Of a stretch of 64,000 bases of DNA, positions 51,301 through 60,187 are shown in pieces. A program made the translations under genes and the position numbers. The notes beneath the pieces were generated by a model. That model ran no database searches. It saw nothing but the letters and a program-made list of their open reading frames with translations, and was not told where the DNA came from. This DNA is from Cytophagales bacterium Alg240-R148. Lineage in GTDB: Bacteria > Bacteroidota > Bacteroidia > Cytophagales > Cyclobacteriaceae. Each line of letters starts with the position of its first letter. Position 1 is the stretch's first letter. Location: the NCBI GenBank assembly GCA_900537185.1, contig LS999829.1:248275-312274 (forward strand). Reading direction: 5' to 3'.

Positions 51301-54300
51301 GTTAAAAAACCAAGAAAAATCGCTGCCAGAGATGAAGCGGAGATTACAATTTTATATACGCCAGATGGGGTGGGCAATGACAATGCTCAATTGCAGTTTG
51401 TCGACAAAAATGGCAACGAGCACAGCATCAATTTATTTGGGGTAGGAGCAGCGCCGGCACAAATATCGGTTACACCTTTGGATCAAACCATTCCAGACAT
51501 GGCCATCGGTGGTTCTACCACAACAGCCATTAATATTGCCAATACAGGAGCCTATCCATTGGAGTTTTTGATCCCGGCTTTTGCCCAAGAAGGCGAAACA
51601 ATTGAAGGCATGCCAGCGGTGCACAGGTTTGGTTATTCCTACCAAAGCAACATGGGTACAGACAACAGCGCCACCTATCTATACGAAGACATTGCAGCTA
51701 GCGGAATAGACATTACCGATGCGTTGTTGCAAATAAATGACAAATACCATGAAATCGAAATTGGCTTTTCGTTTCCATTTTATGGTTACGAACTGACCAA
51801 CATCCAAATAACAAATTATGGTGCATTGACCATAGATAGGAACGGATCCCTTTTTAATTCGTCACCGCCAAGCATGAAAGAAACTACCTCCCCTCCAGGA
51901 TTTATTTCTGCTGTGGGGAAAAAATTAAGCTTGGTCAATGGTGGTAAAATCTATTACCAACGCAGTGCTGGTAAATTAATAGTACAATACGAAAATGTAG
52001 AATTGGATGGTCAATACAACGTTGGCAAAAAGATGACTTTTCAAATTGTTCTTTTTTACAATGGAGACATCGAATACCGATTTAAAGACCTATCGACATG
52101 GGGTAGTTACAATGTTAAAACCAACTTGGTAGCGGTAAGCGATCCATTGTGGAAAGATGGTTTTATTGTGCACAACAAAGACAACAACCATCTAAAAACG
52201 AACGAAACCATTATAAGAGTAGTTGCACCGGGTCAAAAACTGATTTCGGCTGTTTCAGAAAGTTATGGAATTATTGCTCCAGGGGAGTCAAGAGACATTG
52301 AGTTGAGCGTCAGTACAGACCAAGTGGTGGAAGGGCAAATGTTTCAGTCCTTGGCGATTGTAAACAACGATCCGTTCAACAACCCAGAGTTTTTCAAAGT
52401 AAATGTAAATGTTAGTTCTGGCGGAGTTTTAGACTTGGCCTTGGACCAAACAACTTTGGATTTAGGGGCAGTAATGCAAGGAGGTGCCAGAAGAGGCGTT
52501 TTGAGTATTGCCAACAATGGTAGCAAGGATACTGAAATTTCAGCAGTGACTTTGGACAACAACTTGTTCCATATTACTGCTGACCTACCAGTCACTTTAA
52601 AAGCCAAATCGGCGTATTATATTTTTGTAGACATGGTAACAGACGTCAAAGGCAGCTTTGAAGATGTGCTCACCATTGAGACTACAGATGGTAGTATTTT
52701 AAAAGCCGATATTATTGGGTCGGTAGTACCGGCACCTAGCATTTTGGTGGATGTTGCTTCGATTGATGCAACAGTGGACGCTGGTAGCACTATAGAAAGA
52801 ACCCTAACCATCCAAAACAATGGAGAAGCGGACTTGGAGTTGGTACCTGCTGGAAACGATTGGTTGCACATGGATTTGGTTGGAATGAACGCAATGGAAT
52901 TACAACCGTTCACGTATTATGCCATGGACAGCAAGAGCCCAGAAGGCCCTTCATTTGCATGGGAAGACATCCGGAAATCAGGTACTCGAGTAAGCTGGGA
53001 TTACTTCATGGAAGAAAATTTCTGGCAAGAATTGGTGTTGGATAGTTCGGTACCTTTTTATGGAGAAGAATACGATACCTTGTACATTGGTTGGTTGGGT
53101 GTTATTAGTTTTGATCGACCTACCCACAACGAACCGGAATTTCCAAAAGCCATTCCTACCGACATGGCCCCGAACAATTTTATTGCTCCGTATTGGGCAG
53201 TGCAACGATGGGACGTTAAACACCCAGACCCAAGTCAGGTTGGTGTTTTTTACGAGGAGTTTGAAGACAGACTTGTGGTTCAGTTTTCGTTGTTGATGGA
53301 TCCTTTTGGAATGGGAACACCCTATAGTTACGAAGCCATTATTTACAAGGATGGAAGGATTAAATACCAATACCAAACCAGTGTTGTTTCTACCACCAAC
53401 ATGGGGGTAATAGGAGTAGAAAACGCAGATGGTTCCGACGGTGTTCAGGTTGCTGCTTTTCAAAATTATGTAGAAGATGGTTTGGCCGTTACCTTAACCC
53501 CTGCCAAAAAAAGAACGATTGCAGCAGGAGAAACATTAGAATTAAACTTGGTTTTGGATGCGACTTACTTAAACAAAGGCGTGCACCAAAGCAATTTTAG
53601 GTTGTTTAATAACACCCCCCAACAAGAAGAGGTATTAGTGCCAGTAACCTTAACAGTAAATGGAGAGGCAGTACTTGAAACACCAGATGCAATGGAAATG
53701 GGTACTTTAATGGCCTATGAAATTAACGAAGGGTATGGGGACATGCCAAAACCGTATTTGGTGGAGTTTACAGTAGAGAATACTGGTACGGATGTAATTG
53801 ATTTTTCTAGTGTGCGCCTAAAAAATGCACAAGAAATGAAACTCGAGCGCTTGGTAATGAACAGTTCTTGGGGAGACTACACTTGGGCACAAGTTCCAGA
53901 AGCTTTTAACCAATGGAACCAATTAATGATAGGCACAGGAGAGTCAGAAACTTTTAGGTTGCATGTGAGCCCTACAGGTTTAATACCAGAATTGATGGAT
54001 ACGGTTTATTTTGAAAGCGCCAACCTGAATAATATGGTACAAAAAATGCCAGTCCATGCAATGGTAACCTATCCGCCAAACATGCGGGTTCAGAACGACA
54101 CGGTTGCGGTTGTAGCCAATTCTAGAACCCATGTTGAAACTCGAACGGTAACCATAGACAATGCAGAGGGTATGTCAGAATTGAAATACGACCTCAGAAT
54201 CGATTATTTCAGGGCTTCAGAACCTGCATCTGTTCTTCCAGAATACGTTCCAAATGCCATTGGGTCTTTTAGAATGTTGGATGTTAAAAAACTGGAGTTA

Positions 54301-55842
54301 AATTCAGTGGCTCCTTATGATTTGACAGAATACAATACAGTATTGCAATACGATTCTGCGAATGCACCCACCCAAGGTTTTGGATATGGTATGGACTATT
54401 CATTTTCCACTGCAACACAATTTAAAGCACCAGAAACAGGCTTCAATTTGACCCATGTTAGTACGTGGTACGATGCCGATACAGTGCTTAACTCTTCTGT
54501 TGTGGTTGAAATAAGAACTGGAGGCAGCAGTGTTGCCAATGCCAAAGTGTTGTCTACTACTTCTTTTGAAGTAAGCCATAGCGAAGCCATAGACAAAGGC
54601 CAGGTAGAAACTTTTGAATTGGAACAAAGTTTGGTTTTTTATCCTGGAGAAACCTTTTATGTGGTTTTCCATTATCCAATCGGGGTTCCGTACCCACAAG
54701 GGGCTGTTCATCCATTGGAAGAAGTACCAGGAAGGTTCTTGTATTATTCTGGTGAAGGATGGTTTGATTTAGGTTCTGCAGGTTTTGGAGACCATGGGTT
54801 TATGGTAAAAGCATATGAAGAAGTGGCCAATACCAAATCTTGGGTAAGCATTGAGGGCAATATGGAAGGTGCTGTGGCAGTAGGAGATACTGTTTCGCTT
54901 TCTCTGGTTTTTGATGCACAAGATGCGCAAGACATCGACAACATTGCCCAGTTGAATGTGCAATCGAACGACCCTTTCAACACCAACAAAATGGTAGATT
55001 TATTCTTACGAAAGAACCAAGGACCGGAGTTTAAATTGGTAGAAGGAAGTGCCGCGATAAAGGAAAACGAACTACTGGAAATGGCCTTTGTAGGCAGAGA
55101 TGTGGAGGGCGATGCGCATACATTCCAATTGGAACAAGCTTACGACTCTGTCGGTTTGACCGTTGTTTCGGATACCTTGTATTTTACATACAAACCCGAT
55201 TATGACGCCCAGGGAGAACAGTTATTTGTAGTTCTAGGAGAAGACGAACATGGCAATATGTCCAACTTGGAGATTGAGGTGTCGGTTGAAAATGTAAACA
55301 GGGCACCAATGCCATTGGATTTTGAAATGGAAGGATTGTCTGCAGGTGGTAAAACCTCCTTTGTTTCCATTTATGATTTGTTTGAGGACCCCGATCAAGA
55401 CGCATTGAGTTTTGTAGCATCGTCTAGCGATGAAAACATTTTGAAACTATATTCCGGTACGGACGAATTGTCTTTAATGCCAATGGGCATGGGTACCGTT
55501 CAGTTGCAGGTTCAAGTGCAGGATATCCATGGCGCTACTTCAGAAAAAGTAATCGACTTAACGGTTGGCAAAATATTGTCTACCGAATCGGGCGCTACAG
55601 GCATAAGTGTTTATCCAAATCCTGCAAAGACTTCGATGCACGTTCAGTTAACTGAAGGCGACAACCTAAAACGCATTAGGGTATTGAACACGATTGGAAA
55701 AGTAATGTTGGAAAGTGGTGCACAAGAAGTACTAGGAAAAGAGCATGTTTTGGATGTTGCCGCGCTTCCAGCTGGGGTATACTGGTTGGAAATTTGGAAA
55801 AAGAACGATAAAACTGTGGTACAATTTATAAAAGAAAATTAG
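48346..55842 (+). CDS. Giant secreted subtilisin-like serine protease with T9SS sorting domain
   Basis: 2498 aa. Signal peptide 1-26; an N-terminal propeptide-like part; S8 domain about 160-500 with the triad Asp203 (SIVDGGIDVDHED), His258 (AHAHGTHVSGT) and Ser437 (GTSMACPHVSG). Fibronectin-III-like domain about 505-610 (LSWSAPADEDD). Then repeated immunoglobulin-like choice-of-anchor/HYDIN-type modules to about 2330, including two NIDO-like copies (VGFSFPFYGYEL-type; SSVPFYGEEYDTLYIGWLG) and two copies of a FNLT[DH]V module. C-terminal SVYPNPAKTSMHVQL..LPAGVYWLEI is the T9SS type-A sorting signal. Exported to or beyond the cell surface. Confidence 0.92.
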   Translation: MVKHLRLKNTMLLFLFFSLLSSAVLAQEYQDGMKTGTVRVKFKRSIEAKLQQLNLNTTGAIVVSGIQAFDQVSAQLQAVQIKRVFPYAPKFEKRHRAHGLDLWFEITYSTEFSPLTAIEHYAAVAEVEKAEAVLEKRLIAGPTKVDWSKALTSEQVNDPMLADQWHYDNAGTLEDSQVGADINLDAAWEIQKGASNVIVSIVDGGIDVDHEDLADNMWHNVEEMNGQAGIDDDGNGYVDDIYGYNFVNNSGTIIAHAHGTHVSGTISAVNNNRIGVAGIAGGSGNDDGVRLMSSQIFNDNSSSTDMAAAIVYGADNGAVISQNSWGYRNPGYYEESVIEAIDYFIEEAGQYEGSPMKGGIVIFAAGNDNADGAYYPGYYDKTLTVASMGADYKRAYYSNYGPWVDITAPGGDQNKGSEYGVLSTLTHNRYTYMQGTSMACPHVSGIAALVVSEFGGPDFTNDALKERLLSSTRNIDAYNPDMADNLGAGYIDALMALQTDNGWAPSAVEDLALLGISQDFATLSWSAPADEDDGQAQIIEILYHTDSITNQNVDLAESEKMELRLDAGTLYTYELEGLNPETKFYFAIRSYDRWGNTSGLSNVVQGTTNEGPSINLNPTELSLTIDAMANPVGTTSFDLMNDANGVLKYTTLVRHKKHRLSYNSLNIQYPEVATLSASYQPTIDWMQLTEEATTEGVPNNEVAPFANFYDEIYYGRSGKFLIGESDLNLSNSSAVRYRVTQEAGFNLTDVQMFLRHNSAHGPMIMEIYEGAEMNKKNLVLVQEVTSYSPEEYEHQVTLDEFLYFEKGAIFWIAFHIPAQNRFPLGVTPAEDFSIDPGYNLMSFDMGKNWITMEEAVGSSKWVWSTVAKSKYQHLGNYITLTPSEGNMVGNTSEMVEVDVDASTLINGSYPANIVYYSNDAENKIHRLPISITVEGQKPVLQNANVIDFGSVFHGHEKEIVIPIQNVGYGNFNVKTTTSTDAQFFIVKKPRKIAARDEAEITILYTPDGVGNDNAQLQFVDKNGNEHSINLFGVGAAPAQISVTPLDQTIPDMAIGGSTTTAINIANTGAYPLEFLIPAFAQEGETIEGMPAVHRFGYSYQSNMGTDNSATYLYEDIAASGIDITDALLQINDKYHEIEIGFSFPFYGYELTNIQITNYGALTIDRNGSLFNSSPPSMKETTSPPGFISAVGKKLSLVNGGKIYYQRSAGKLIVQYENVELDGQYNVGKKMTFQIVLFYNGDIEYRFKDLSTWGSYNVKTNLVAVSDPLWKDGFIVHNKDNNHLKTNETIIRVVAPGQKLISAVSESYGIIAPGESRDIELSVSTDQVVEGQMFQSLAIVNNDPFNNPEFFKVNVNVSSGGVLDLALDQTTLDLGAVMQGGARRGVLSIANNGSKDTEISAVTLDNNLFHITADLPVTLKAKSAYYIFVDMVTDVKGSFEDVLTIETTDGSILKADIIGSVVPAPSILVDVASIDATVDAGSTIERTLTIQNNGEADLELVPAGNDWLHMDLVGMNAMELQPFTYYAMDSKSPEGPSFAWEDIRKSGTRVSWDYFMEENFWQELVLDSSVPFYGEEYDTLYIGWLGVISFDRPTHNEPEFPKAIPTDMAPNNFIAPYWAVQRWDVKHPDPSQVGVFYEEFEDRLVVQFSLLMDPFGMGTPYSYEAIIYKDGRIKYQYQTSVVSTTNMGVIGVENADGSDGVQVAAFQNYVEDGLAVTLTPAKKRTIAAGETLELNLVLDATYLNKGVHQSNFRLFNNTPQQEEVLVPVTLTVNGEAVLETPDAMEMGTLMAYEINEGYGDMPKPYLVEFTVENTGTDVIDFSSVRLKNAQEMKLERLVMNSSWGDYTWAQVPEAFNQWNQLMIGTGESETFRLHVSPTGLIPELMDTVYFESANLNNMVQKMPVHAMVTYPPNMRVQNDTVAVVANSRTHVETRTVTIDNAEGMSELKYDLRIDYFRASEPASVLPEYVPNAIGSFRMLDVKKLELNSVAPYDLTEYNTVLQYDSANAPTQGFGYGMDYSFSTATQFKAPETGFNLTHVSTWYDADTVLNSSVVVEIRTGGSSVANAKVLSTTSFEVSHSEAIDKGQVETFELEQSLVFYPGETFYVVFHYPIGVPYPQGAVHPLEEVPGRFLYYSGEGWFDLGSAGFGDHGFMVKAYEEVANTKSWVSIEGNMEGAVAVGDTVSLSLVFDAQDAQDIDNIAQLNVQSNDPFNTNKMVDLFLRKNQGPEFKLVEGSAAIKENELLEMAFVGRDVEGDAHTFQLEQAYDSVGLTVVSDTLYFTYKPDYDAQGEQLFVVLGEDEHGNMSNLEIEVSVENVNRAPMPLDFEMEGLSAGGKTSFVSIYDLFEDPDQDALSFVASSSDENILKLYSGTDELSLMPMGMGTVQLQVQVQDIHGATSEKVIDLTVGKILSTESGATGISVYPNPAKTSMHVQLTEGDNLKRIRVLNTIGKVMLESGAQEVLGKEHVLDVAALPAGVYWLEIWKKNDKTVVQFIKEN

Positions 55843-55895
55843 GTGGTTATACGTTAGTAGAGGTACATGCCTGTGTTTTTAAATACGGGCATGTT

Positions 55896-55927
55896 AAAGG
55901 GGCGCTGTTTGGTTGCCCCTTTTTTTA
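55896..55927 (+). terminator. Rho-independent terminator of the protease gene
   Basis: AAAGGGGC - GCTGTTTGGTT - GCCCCTTTTTTT: GC-rich stem with a T7 run, 54 bp after the protease stop. A second hairpin (ACATGCC..GGCATGT) lies just before, at 55864-55893. Reading frames that start at 55913 lie within this terminator, supporting a later start for the next gene. Confidence 0.85.
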
Positions 55928-55954
55928 TTAGTTTTGTTTTTAAATCAAGAAACA

Positions 55955-56479
55955 ATGGCCCGATCAATTTCCAAAAACAAACGGATTTTACTTTCATTAT
56001 TGCTGCTTATTGCCATAGGCATGGTGCTTCCGCAACCTACTCTAATGCCCGTTGCAGGTGCCAAGTCCAATGATTTTCATCCTGAATCTTTTTGGTACTA
56101 TCCCTGGGGCAAATCTATTACCCACAAAGGAGTGGATATTTTTGCACAAAAAGGAACTGAATTGTTTAGCGCTACTTATGGATTGGTGCTTTATGCTGGA
56201 AAGATTAAAATGGGCGGCAATGTAGTAGTAGTGTTGGGCCCCAAGTGGCGGGTGCATTACTATGCCCATCTGGAAGCAGTAACAACAAAAACCGGAAGTT
56301 TGGTAACAACTGGAGCCACCATAGGTACGGTAGGAGATAGCGGCAATGCCAAGGGCAAGGCACCCCATTTGCATTATTCTATTGCTACACTGGTTCCTTA
56401 TCCGTGGCGAATAGATGGTTCGAAACAAGGCTGGAAAAAAATGTTCTATTTGAATCCAATTGATTACATACAAGAATAA
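55955..56479 (+). CDS. M23 family metallopeptidase (peptidoglycan endopeptidase-like)
   Basis: 174 aa from Met 55955, the start of a basic signal (ARSISKNKRILLSLLLLIAI). LytM/M23 domain with THKGVDIFAQKGTEL (first His-x3-Asp zinc pair), VVVVLGPKWRVHYYAHLEAV, and GNAKGKAPHLHYSIA (HxH zinc motif), so metal ligands are complete. Cleaves peptidoglycan cross-bridges or acts as amidase activator. It has its own terminator at both ends. Confidence 0.88.
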   Translation: MARSISKNKRILLSLLLLIAIGMVLPQPTLMPVAGAKSNDFHPESFWYYPWGKSITHKGVDIFAQKGTELFSATYGLVLYAGKIKMGGNVVVVLGPKWRVHYYAHLEAVTTKTGSLVTTGATIGTVGDSGNAKGKAPHLHYSIATLVPYPWRIDGSKQGWKKMFYLNPIDYIQE

Positions 56480-56482
56480 AAT

Positions 56483-56520
56483 GGCTCCAACACTTTGCAA
56501 GGTGTTGGAGCCCTATTTTT
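56483..56520. terminator. Bidirectional terminator between M23 and lipoprotein genes
   Basis: GGCTCCAACAC - TTTGCAAG - GTGTTGGAGCC, an 11-bp perfect stem followed by CTATTTTTA on the plus strand and preceded by AATAAAAT on the other. It lies between convergent genes ending at 56479 and 56523. Confidence 0.85.
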
Positions 56521-56522
56521 AT

Positions 56523-57647
56523 CTATAAAGCATGTCTTGGCACCCAGCAAAGGGCATTAAAACCATTGCTTTTATTGGTGCCCAGTTGTTTAATAAAAAT
56601 CAACTTGGACTCTTCTATTATTAGCTCAGCTAAATAAGTGGTGTCGTTGGTGTCGTCAAAGGCAATAGCATAAATTTTGCCATCCGTGTCTTTTACCAAA
56701 TTTTTAATTTGAGACAAAGCAGCACCAGCGGCAAAACCTTCTGGAACAGCGGTAGTTAATAGGGTTAGCGCGCCAGCTAGCGTGGAAGAATATACCTCTA
56801 GGTTATCCGCAGTAGTGATCAGTTCACTTTCTGATGCACCATATACCAGGGCTTTACCACAGCAAATGGAAGGGTTAAAAAGAATTCTATCCCCTACGTT
56901 GGTGGTCACGCCGGCGGTGGTGAAGTAAGCGAGCCCCGATTCCGTAGCATTTTTATACCATAAATTGCTTAAAATGGTATTGTCGGCTGTTATTAGGAGG
57001 TCCGATATACCGTACCAATCATCCCCTGGGTTTTCGTTAATGGTAGTGGCCTCAAGTGTAGCTGGATTCAAAGAGTATAGTTTACCGGAGCCATCTGCAG
57101 TAGCACTGGTGTACAAAGTGTTGTCGTTGTAGTTGTATACCATGCCTCTCAGTTTGGGTAGGGCGGCTCCAGCTAAAGTAATAGATCCTACTAGAGTGGT
57201 GTCGCCTGTTCCTCTATCAATTCTATAGAGTCCTCCCGTATCCGATTTAACACCCATCAAATCGACTATGTCTGCTACGGTTACTTCTATAGTCAAAGCG
57301 CTCGATGCAATTGTAAAACTGGCAATCGCACCATCCGTTACCGCAGGAACAACAGAAGAGCCCGACCAATCAAAACTAAAATTATCAGCGGTTAAGTCTT
57401 CTGTTCCGTTGTTTATTTTAACCAAAACGATGCTGCCTGCCAACAGCCCTGTTGGCAGCTCTTCGGTATAGTTGTTACCGGCATCCGTAGAATACAGTGC
57501 TTTTAGCGTTCCACCGCCAGTATAGGCATCGCTATTTATAGAAGTGGAAGATACTTGAAACCTTGGGTCTTCGTCTTTTTTACAACTGGTTGCCAGCAAT
57601 AGAAACATGCAGCAACAACATACCATCAATTTTAAAGGACTTTTCAT
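56523..57647 (-). CDS. Paralogous lipoprotein A (beta-propeller-like)
   Basis: 374 aa with a lipoprotein signal (MLVCCCCMFLLLATSC-like, lipobox LLATSC). Body: LKALYSTDAGNNYTEELPTG, ASFTIASSALTIEVTVADIV, then DTGGLYRIDRGTGDTTLVGS, LYTSATADGSGKLYSLNPAT and SICCGKALVYGASESELITT, i.e. repeated ..GxLY.[IL]D..TGxxT.. blades like a beta-propeller or DUF4394. It aligns end to end with the next gene (57724-58857), so they are tandem duplicates. Function unknown. Confidence 0.65.
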   Translation of the reverse strand: MKSPLKLMVCCCCMFLLLATSCKKDEDPRFQVSSTSINSDAYTGGGTLKALYSTDAGNNYTEELPTGLLAGSIVLVKINNGTEDLTADNFSFDWSGSSVVPAVTDGAIASFTIASSALTIEVTVADIVDLMGVKSDTGGLYRIDRGTGDTTLVGSITLAGAALPKLRGMVYNYNDNTLYTSATADGSGKLYSLNPATLEATTINENPGDDWYGISDLLITADNTILSNLWYKNATESGLAYFTTAGVTTNVGDRILFNPSICCGKALVYGASESELITTADNLEVYSSTLAGALTLLTTAVPEGFAAGAALSQIKNLVKDTDGKIYAIAFDDTNDTTYLAELIIEESKLIFIKQLGTNKSNGFNALCWVPRHAL

Positions 57648-57723
57648 ATTTTTAAATTTAACGATTTAAAGAAAGTAGCTAAAGTTGTGTTGCAAGCCAA
57701 TGGCAACCCTAGCTACTGTGGTT

Positions 57724-58857
57724 TTACTTGTCAAATAGGTGTTTAGGAATCCAAGACAGACCATGGAATAAGTTTTTCCCGTCGCCACCAATTAGCTTTA
57801 TATTGGTAAGTTTAGAGGCAGAAATATCAATTTCTGCGAACCAAGTAGTAGCAGTGGAACTATCATAAACCAAACAATAAATAGTACCATTGCTGTCTTT
57901 TACCATGTTCTTTATGTAATTCAGATCGGTAGCAGAAGCATCAAACCCTTCTGGGACAAGGGTGGTAATCAAATTGGTAGTACCGTTGAGGGTACTGGAA
58001 TAAATTTCTAGCTCATAATTGGCGATGAGAATTTCGCTCTGTGAAGAGCCAAAAACCATTCCTTTACCGCAGCAAATATCGGTATCAAAAAGTATTCGGT
58101 CGGATAAAGTGGTTATGGTACCATCCGTATCAAAAAGAGCCAAGCCGGATTCGGTTGGATCTTTGTACCACAGGTTGGCTAATATTTGATTTTTTTCTGT
58201 TATGAGTAAATCTGCAATCCCATACCAATTGTCAAACGGGTTGTTGTTGATGGAAAAAGCAAACAGAGTAGCTGGGTCTATGGTATACAATTTTCCGGAG
58301 CCTTTTTCTTGTGCACTGGCATACAAGGAACTATCGTTGTAGTTGAATACCAACCCACGGATGTTGTTCAATGGCAACCCATTTTCCTTGATAATACCCA
58401 CCCTTGTTGTATCTCCAGTGGTAAGATCCAAAGAAAAGATACCACCAGATAAAGAATTTACACAAACCAAATCCAACACATCGGCCACCGCCACCGCAAT
58501 GCTCAATCCGTCAGACGCTATGGTAAAATTGGCTAGGGCACCGTCTGTTACAGATGGTGCAACCGAAGACTTATTCCAATCGAAAGTAAAGTACTCTGCT
58601 GTTAGGTCTTCGGTTCCATTGTTTATTTTAACCAACAAAGTGGAACCAGACAATAGGCCTGTGGGCATCGTTTCTGTAAAAGTAGTTCCTCCATCTACAG
58701 AATAGAGTGCCATTAAAGTGCCACCTCCAGAATACAAGTCGTTATTGATTTCTGTAGATACTACAGAGAAACGAGGGTCTTCCTCTTTTTTACAACTCGT
58801 TGTAAAAAGCAAAAAAAGTAGGCAACTGGTAATTAAAAATTTGTACTGATTTTTCAT
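57724..58857 (-). CDS. Paralogous lipoprotein B (beta-propeller-like)
   Basis: 377 aa, lipobox LLFTTSC. Same order of motifs as the preceding gene: LMALYSVDGGTTFTETMPTG, NFTIASDGLSIAVAVADVLD, SLSGGIFSLDLTTGDTTRVG, LYASAQEKGSGKLYTIDPAT, DICCGKGMVFGSSQSEILIA. Roughly half the positions are identical. The 76-bp gap and same strand suggest one operon from a duplication. The conserved Cys-Cys (ICCGK) may form a disulfide or metal site. Confidence 0.65.
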   Translation of the reverse strand: MKNQYKFLITSCLLFLLFTTSCKKEEDPRFSVVSTEINNDLYSGGGTLMALYSVDGGTTFTETMPTGLLSGSTLLVKINNGTEDLTAEYFTFDWNKSSVAPSVTDGALANFTIASDGLSIAVAVADVLDLVCVNSLSGGIFSLDLTTGDTTRVGIIKENGLPLNNIRGLVFNYNDSSLYASAQEKGSGKLYTIDPATLFAFSINNNPFDNWYGIADLLITEKNQILANLWYKDPTESGLALFDTDGTITTLSDRILFDTDICCGKGMVFGSSQSEILIANYELEIYSSTLNGTTNLITTLVPEGFDASATDLNYIKNMVKDSNGTIYCLVYDSSTATTWFAEIDISASKLTNIKLIGGDGKNLFHGLSWIPKHLFDK

Positions 58858-58946
58858 AAACTATTCACATTATCTGTTTCTATTATTTTATAAAATTACA
58901 AAACATTTTGCAATCCTAAACGGCTTGTATGCAAGCCAATGAAAGT

Positions 58947-60059
58947 CTAGGACATAATTGTTTTTAGTGCTTTGCAAAATAGTTGGACATCTTCCACTTT
59001 TCCAGTGCTTATTCTTGCCCAATTGAGCATTGGAGGAAATGGCCTCCCAATTTGTACATTTTGTTGTAACATTTGTTGGTTGAGCGTTTGGATGGGTCTT
59101 CCAGATTTAAAAAACACAAAGTTAGTATGCGAAGAAATATAAGGAAGCTGGAGGGAATCAAGTATTGAATAAATGTGTTTTTTGCACTCGAGGTTTTTTG
59201 CGATGCTGAATTTATAGAAAGCATCGTCTTTTAGAGCTTCTTTGGCTGCCGCAATGGCCAAAACGTTGGTCATGGCCATTACATTTTTTCTAATTCTTGA
59301 AGCTATGTCTGGTCGGGCAATTAAATACCCAATGCGCAAACCTGCTAGGCCGTAAACTTTGGAGAAAGTTTTTGAAACCACCACGTTGGCATTTTCTTTT
59401 ACCAGCTCCACCATCGAGGGATAGTCAGGTTCTGTAATGAAGTCATAATAGGCTTCATCACTAAAAACGATGGTTTTTTTAGAAACAGAATGGCAAAAGT
59501 CCTTCAGAAGATTTTTTTCAATAATGGTCCCGGTGGGGTTATTGGGGTTGCAAATAAATACCAGTCTGGTTTTACTGGTGATTCTTCGGTCCATCGCTTC
59601 TAAATCGTGTTCTAGTTTGTCATTTACAGCTACTCTGTGCACATAAGCTCCAAACCCTTCTGCATAGTGCAACATGGATTGGTAGGTCGGATCGGCTGCA
59701 ATAATCTCCCCTCCATTCAAACTAAAAGTGAGGCCTGTTGCTTTCAACCCTTCTGTTGAGCCTCCTGTTAGCACAATGTGTTCTTTGCTGACACCCTCTT
59801 TTTTTGCAATGCTGTCTAACAACTCTTGTACAAAAGCAAAGGGATAGCGATGGCCATTGTCAAAAGCTTTCTGCATGGCATTGCGTACATTCTTGGAAGG
59901 CCCGTAGGGATTTTCATTGTAGCTCAAAATAATAAGGCCTTGGCTGGCTACTTGTATCGGTTCAGATTCGATGGCCCAAGCCTCCGGGCCAGACAACAGG
60001 GCAAACGTTCCGGTTATTCCTATTGTTTTTAACCATTGTCTTCTGTCAAGTGTGTTCAT
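58947..60059 (-). CDS. Tat-exported histidinol-phosphate aminotransferase-like enzyme
   Basis: 370 aa. Twin-arginine signal LDRRQWLKTIGITGTFALLS. Fold-type I PLP enzyme: LSYNENPYGPS, LTGGSTEGLKATG, FICNPNNPTGTII, VFSDEAYYDF, the PLP-lysine in VSKTFSKVYGLAGLRIGYL, and FVFFKSGR near the end. It resembles HisC/Cobalamin-pathway aminotransferases but is exported folded, as seen for a Bacteroidota/Proteobacteria subgroup. Substrate unknown. Confidence 0.88.
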   Translation of the reverse strand: MNTLDRRQWLKTIGITGTFALLSGPEAWAIESEPIQVASQGLIILSYNENPYGPSKNVRNAMQKAFDNGHRYPFAFVQELLDSIAKKEGVSKEHIVLTGGSTEGLKATGLTFSLNGGEIIAADPTYQSMLHYAEGFGAYVHRVAVNDKLEHDLEAMDRRITSKTRLVFICNPNNPTGTIIEKNLLKDFCHSVSKKTIVFSDEAYYDFITEPDYPSMVELVKENANVVVSKTFSKVYGLAGLRIGYLIARPDIASRIRKNVMAMTNVLAIAAAKEALKDDAFYKFSIAKNLECKKHIYSILDSLQLPYISSHTNFVFFKSGRPIQTLNQQMLQQNVQIGRPFPPMLNWARISTGKVEDVQLFCKALKTIMS

Positions 60060-60187
60060 ATTTGGTGGTTTTGGCTTAAGTTTAATTTACCGATAATAAA
60101 TGGTAGAATCAAACAATTGCGACCTGAAGCATAAGGGGGTGGCTTTTTGGCATTTAAAAGATTAAATTGTACTGGAGGGTTTTTTAT

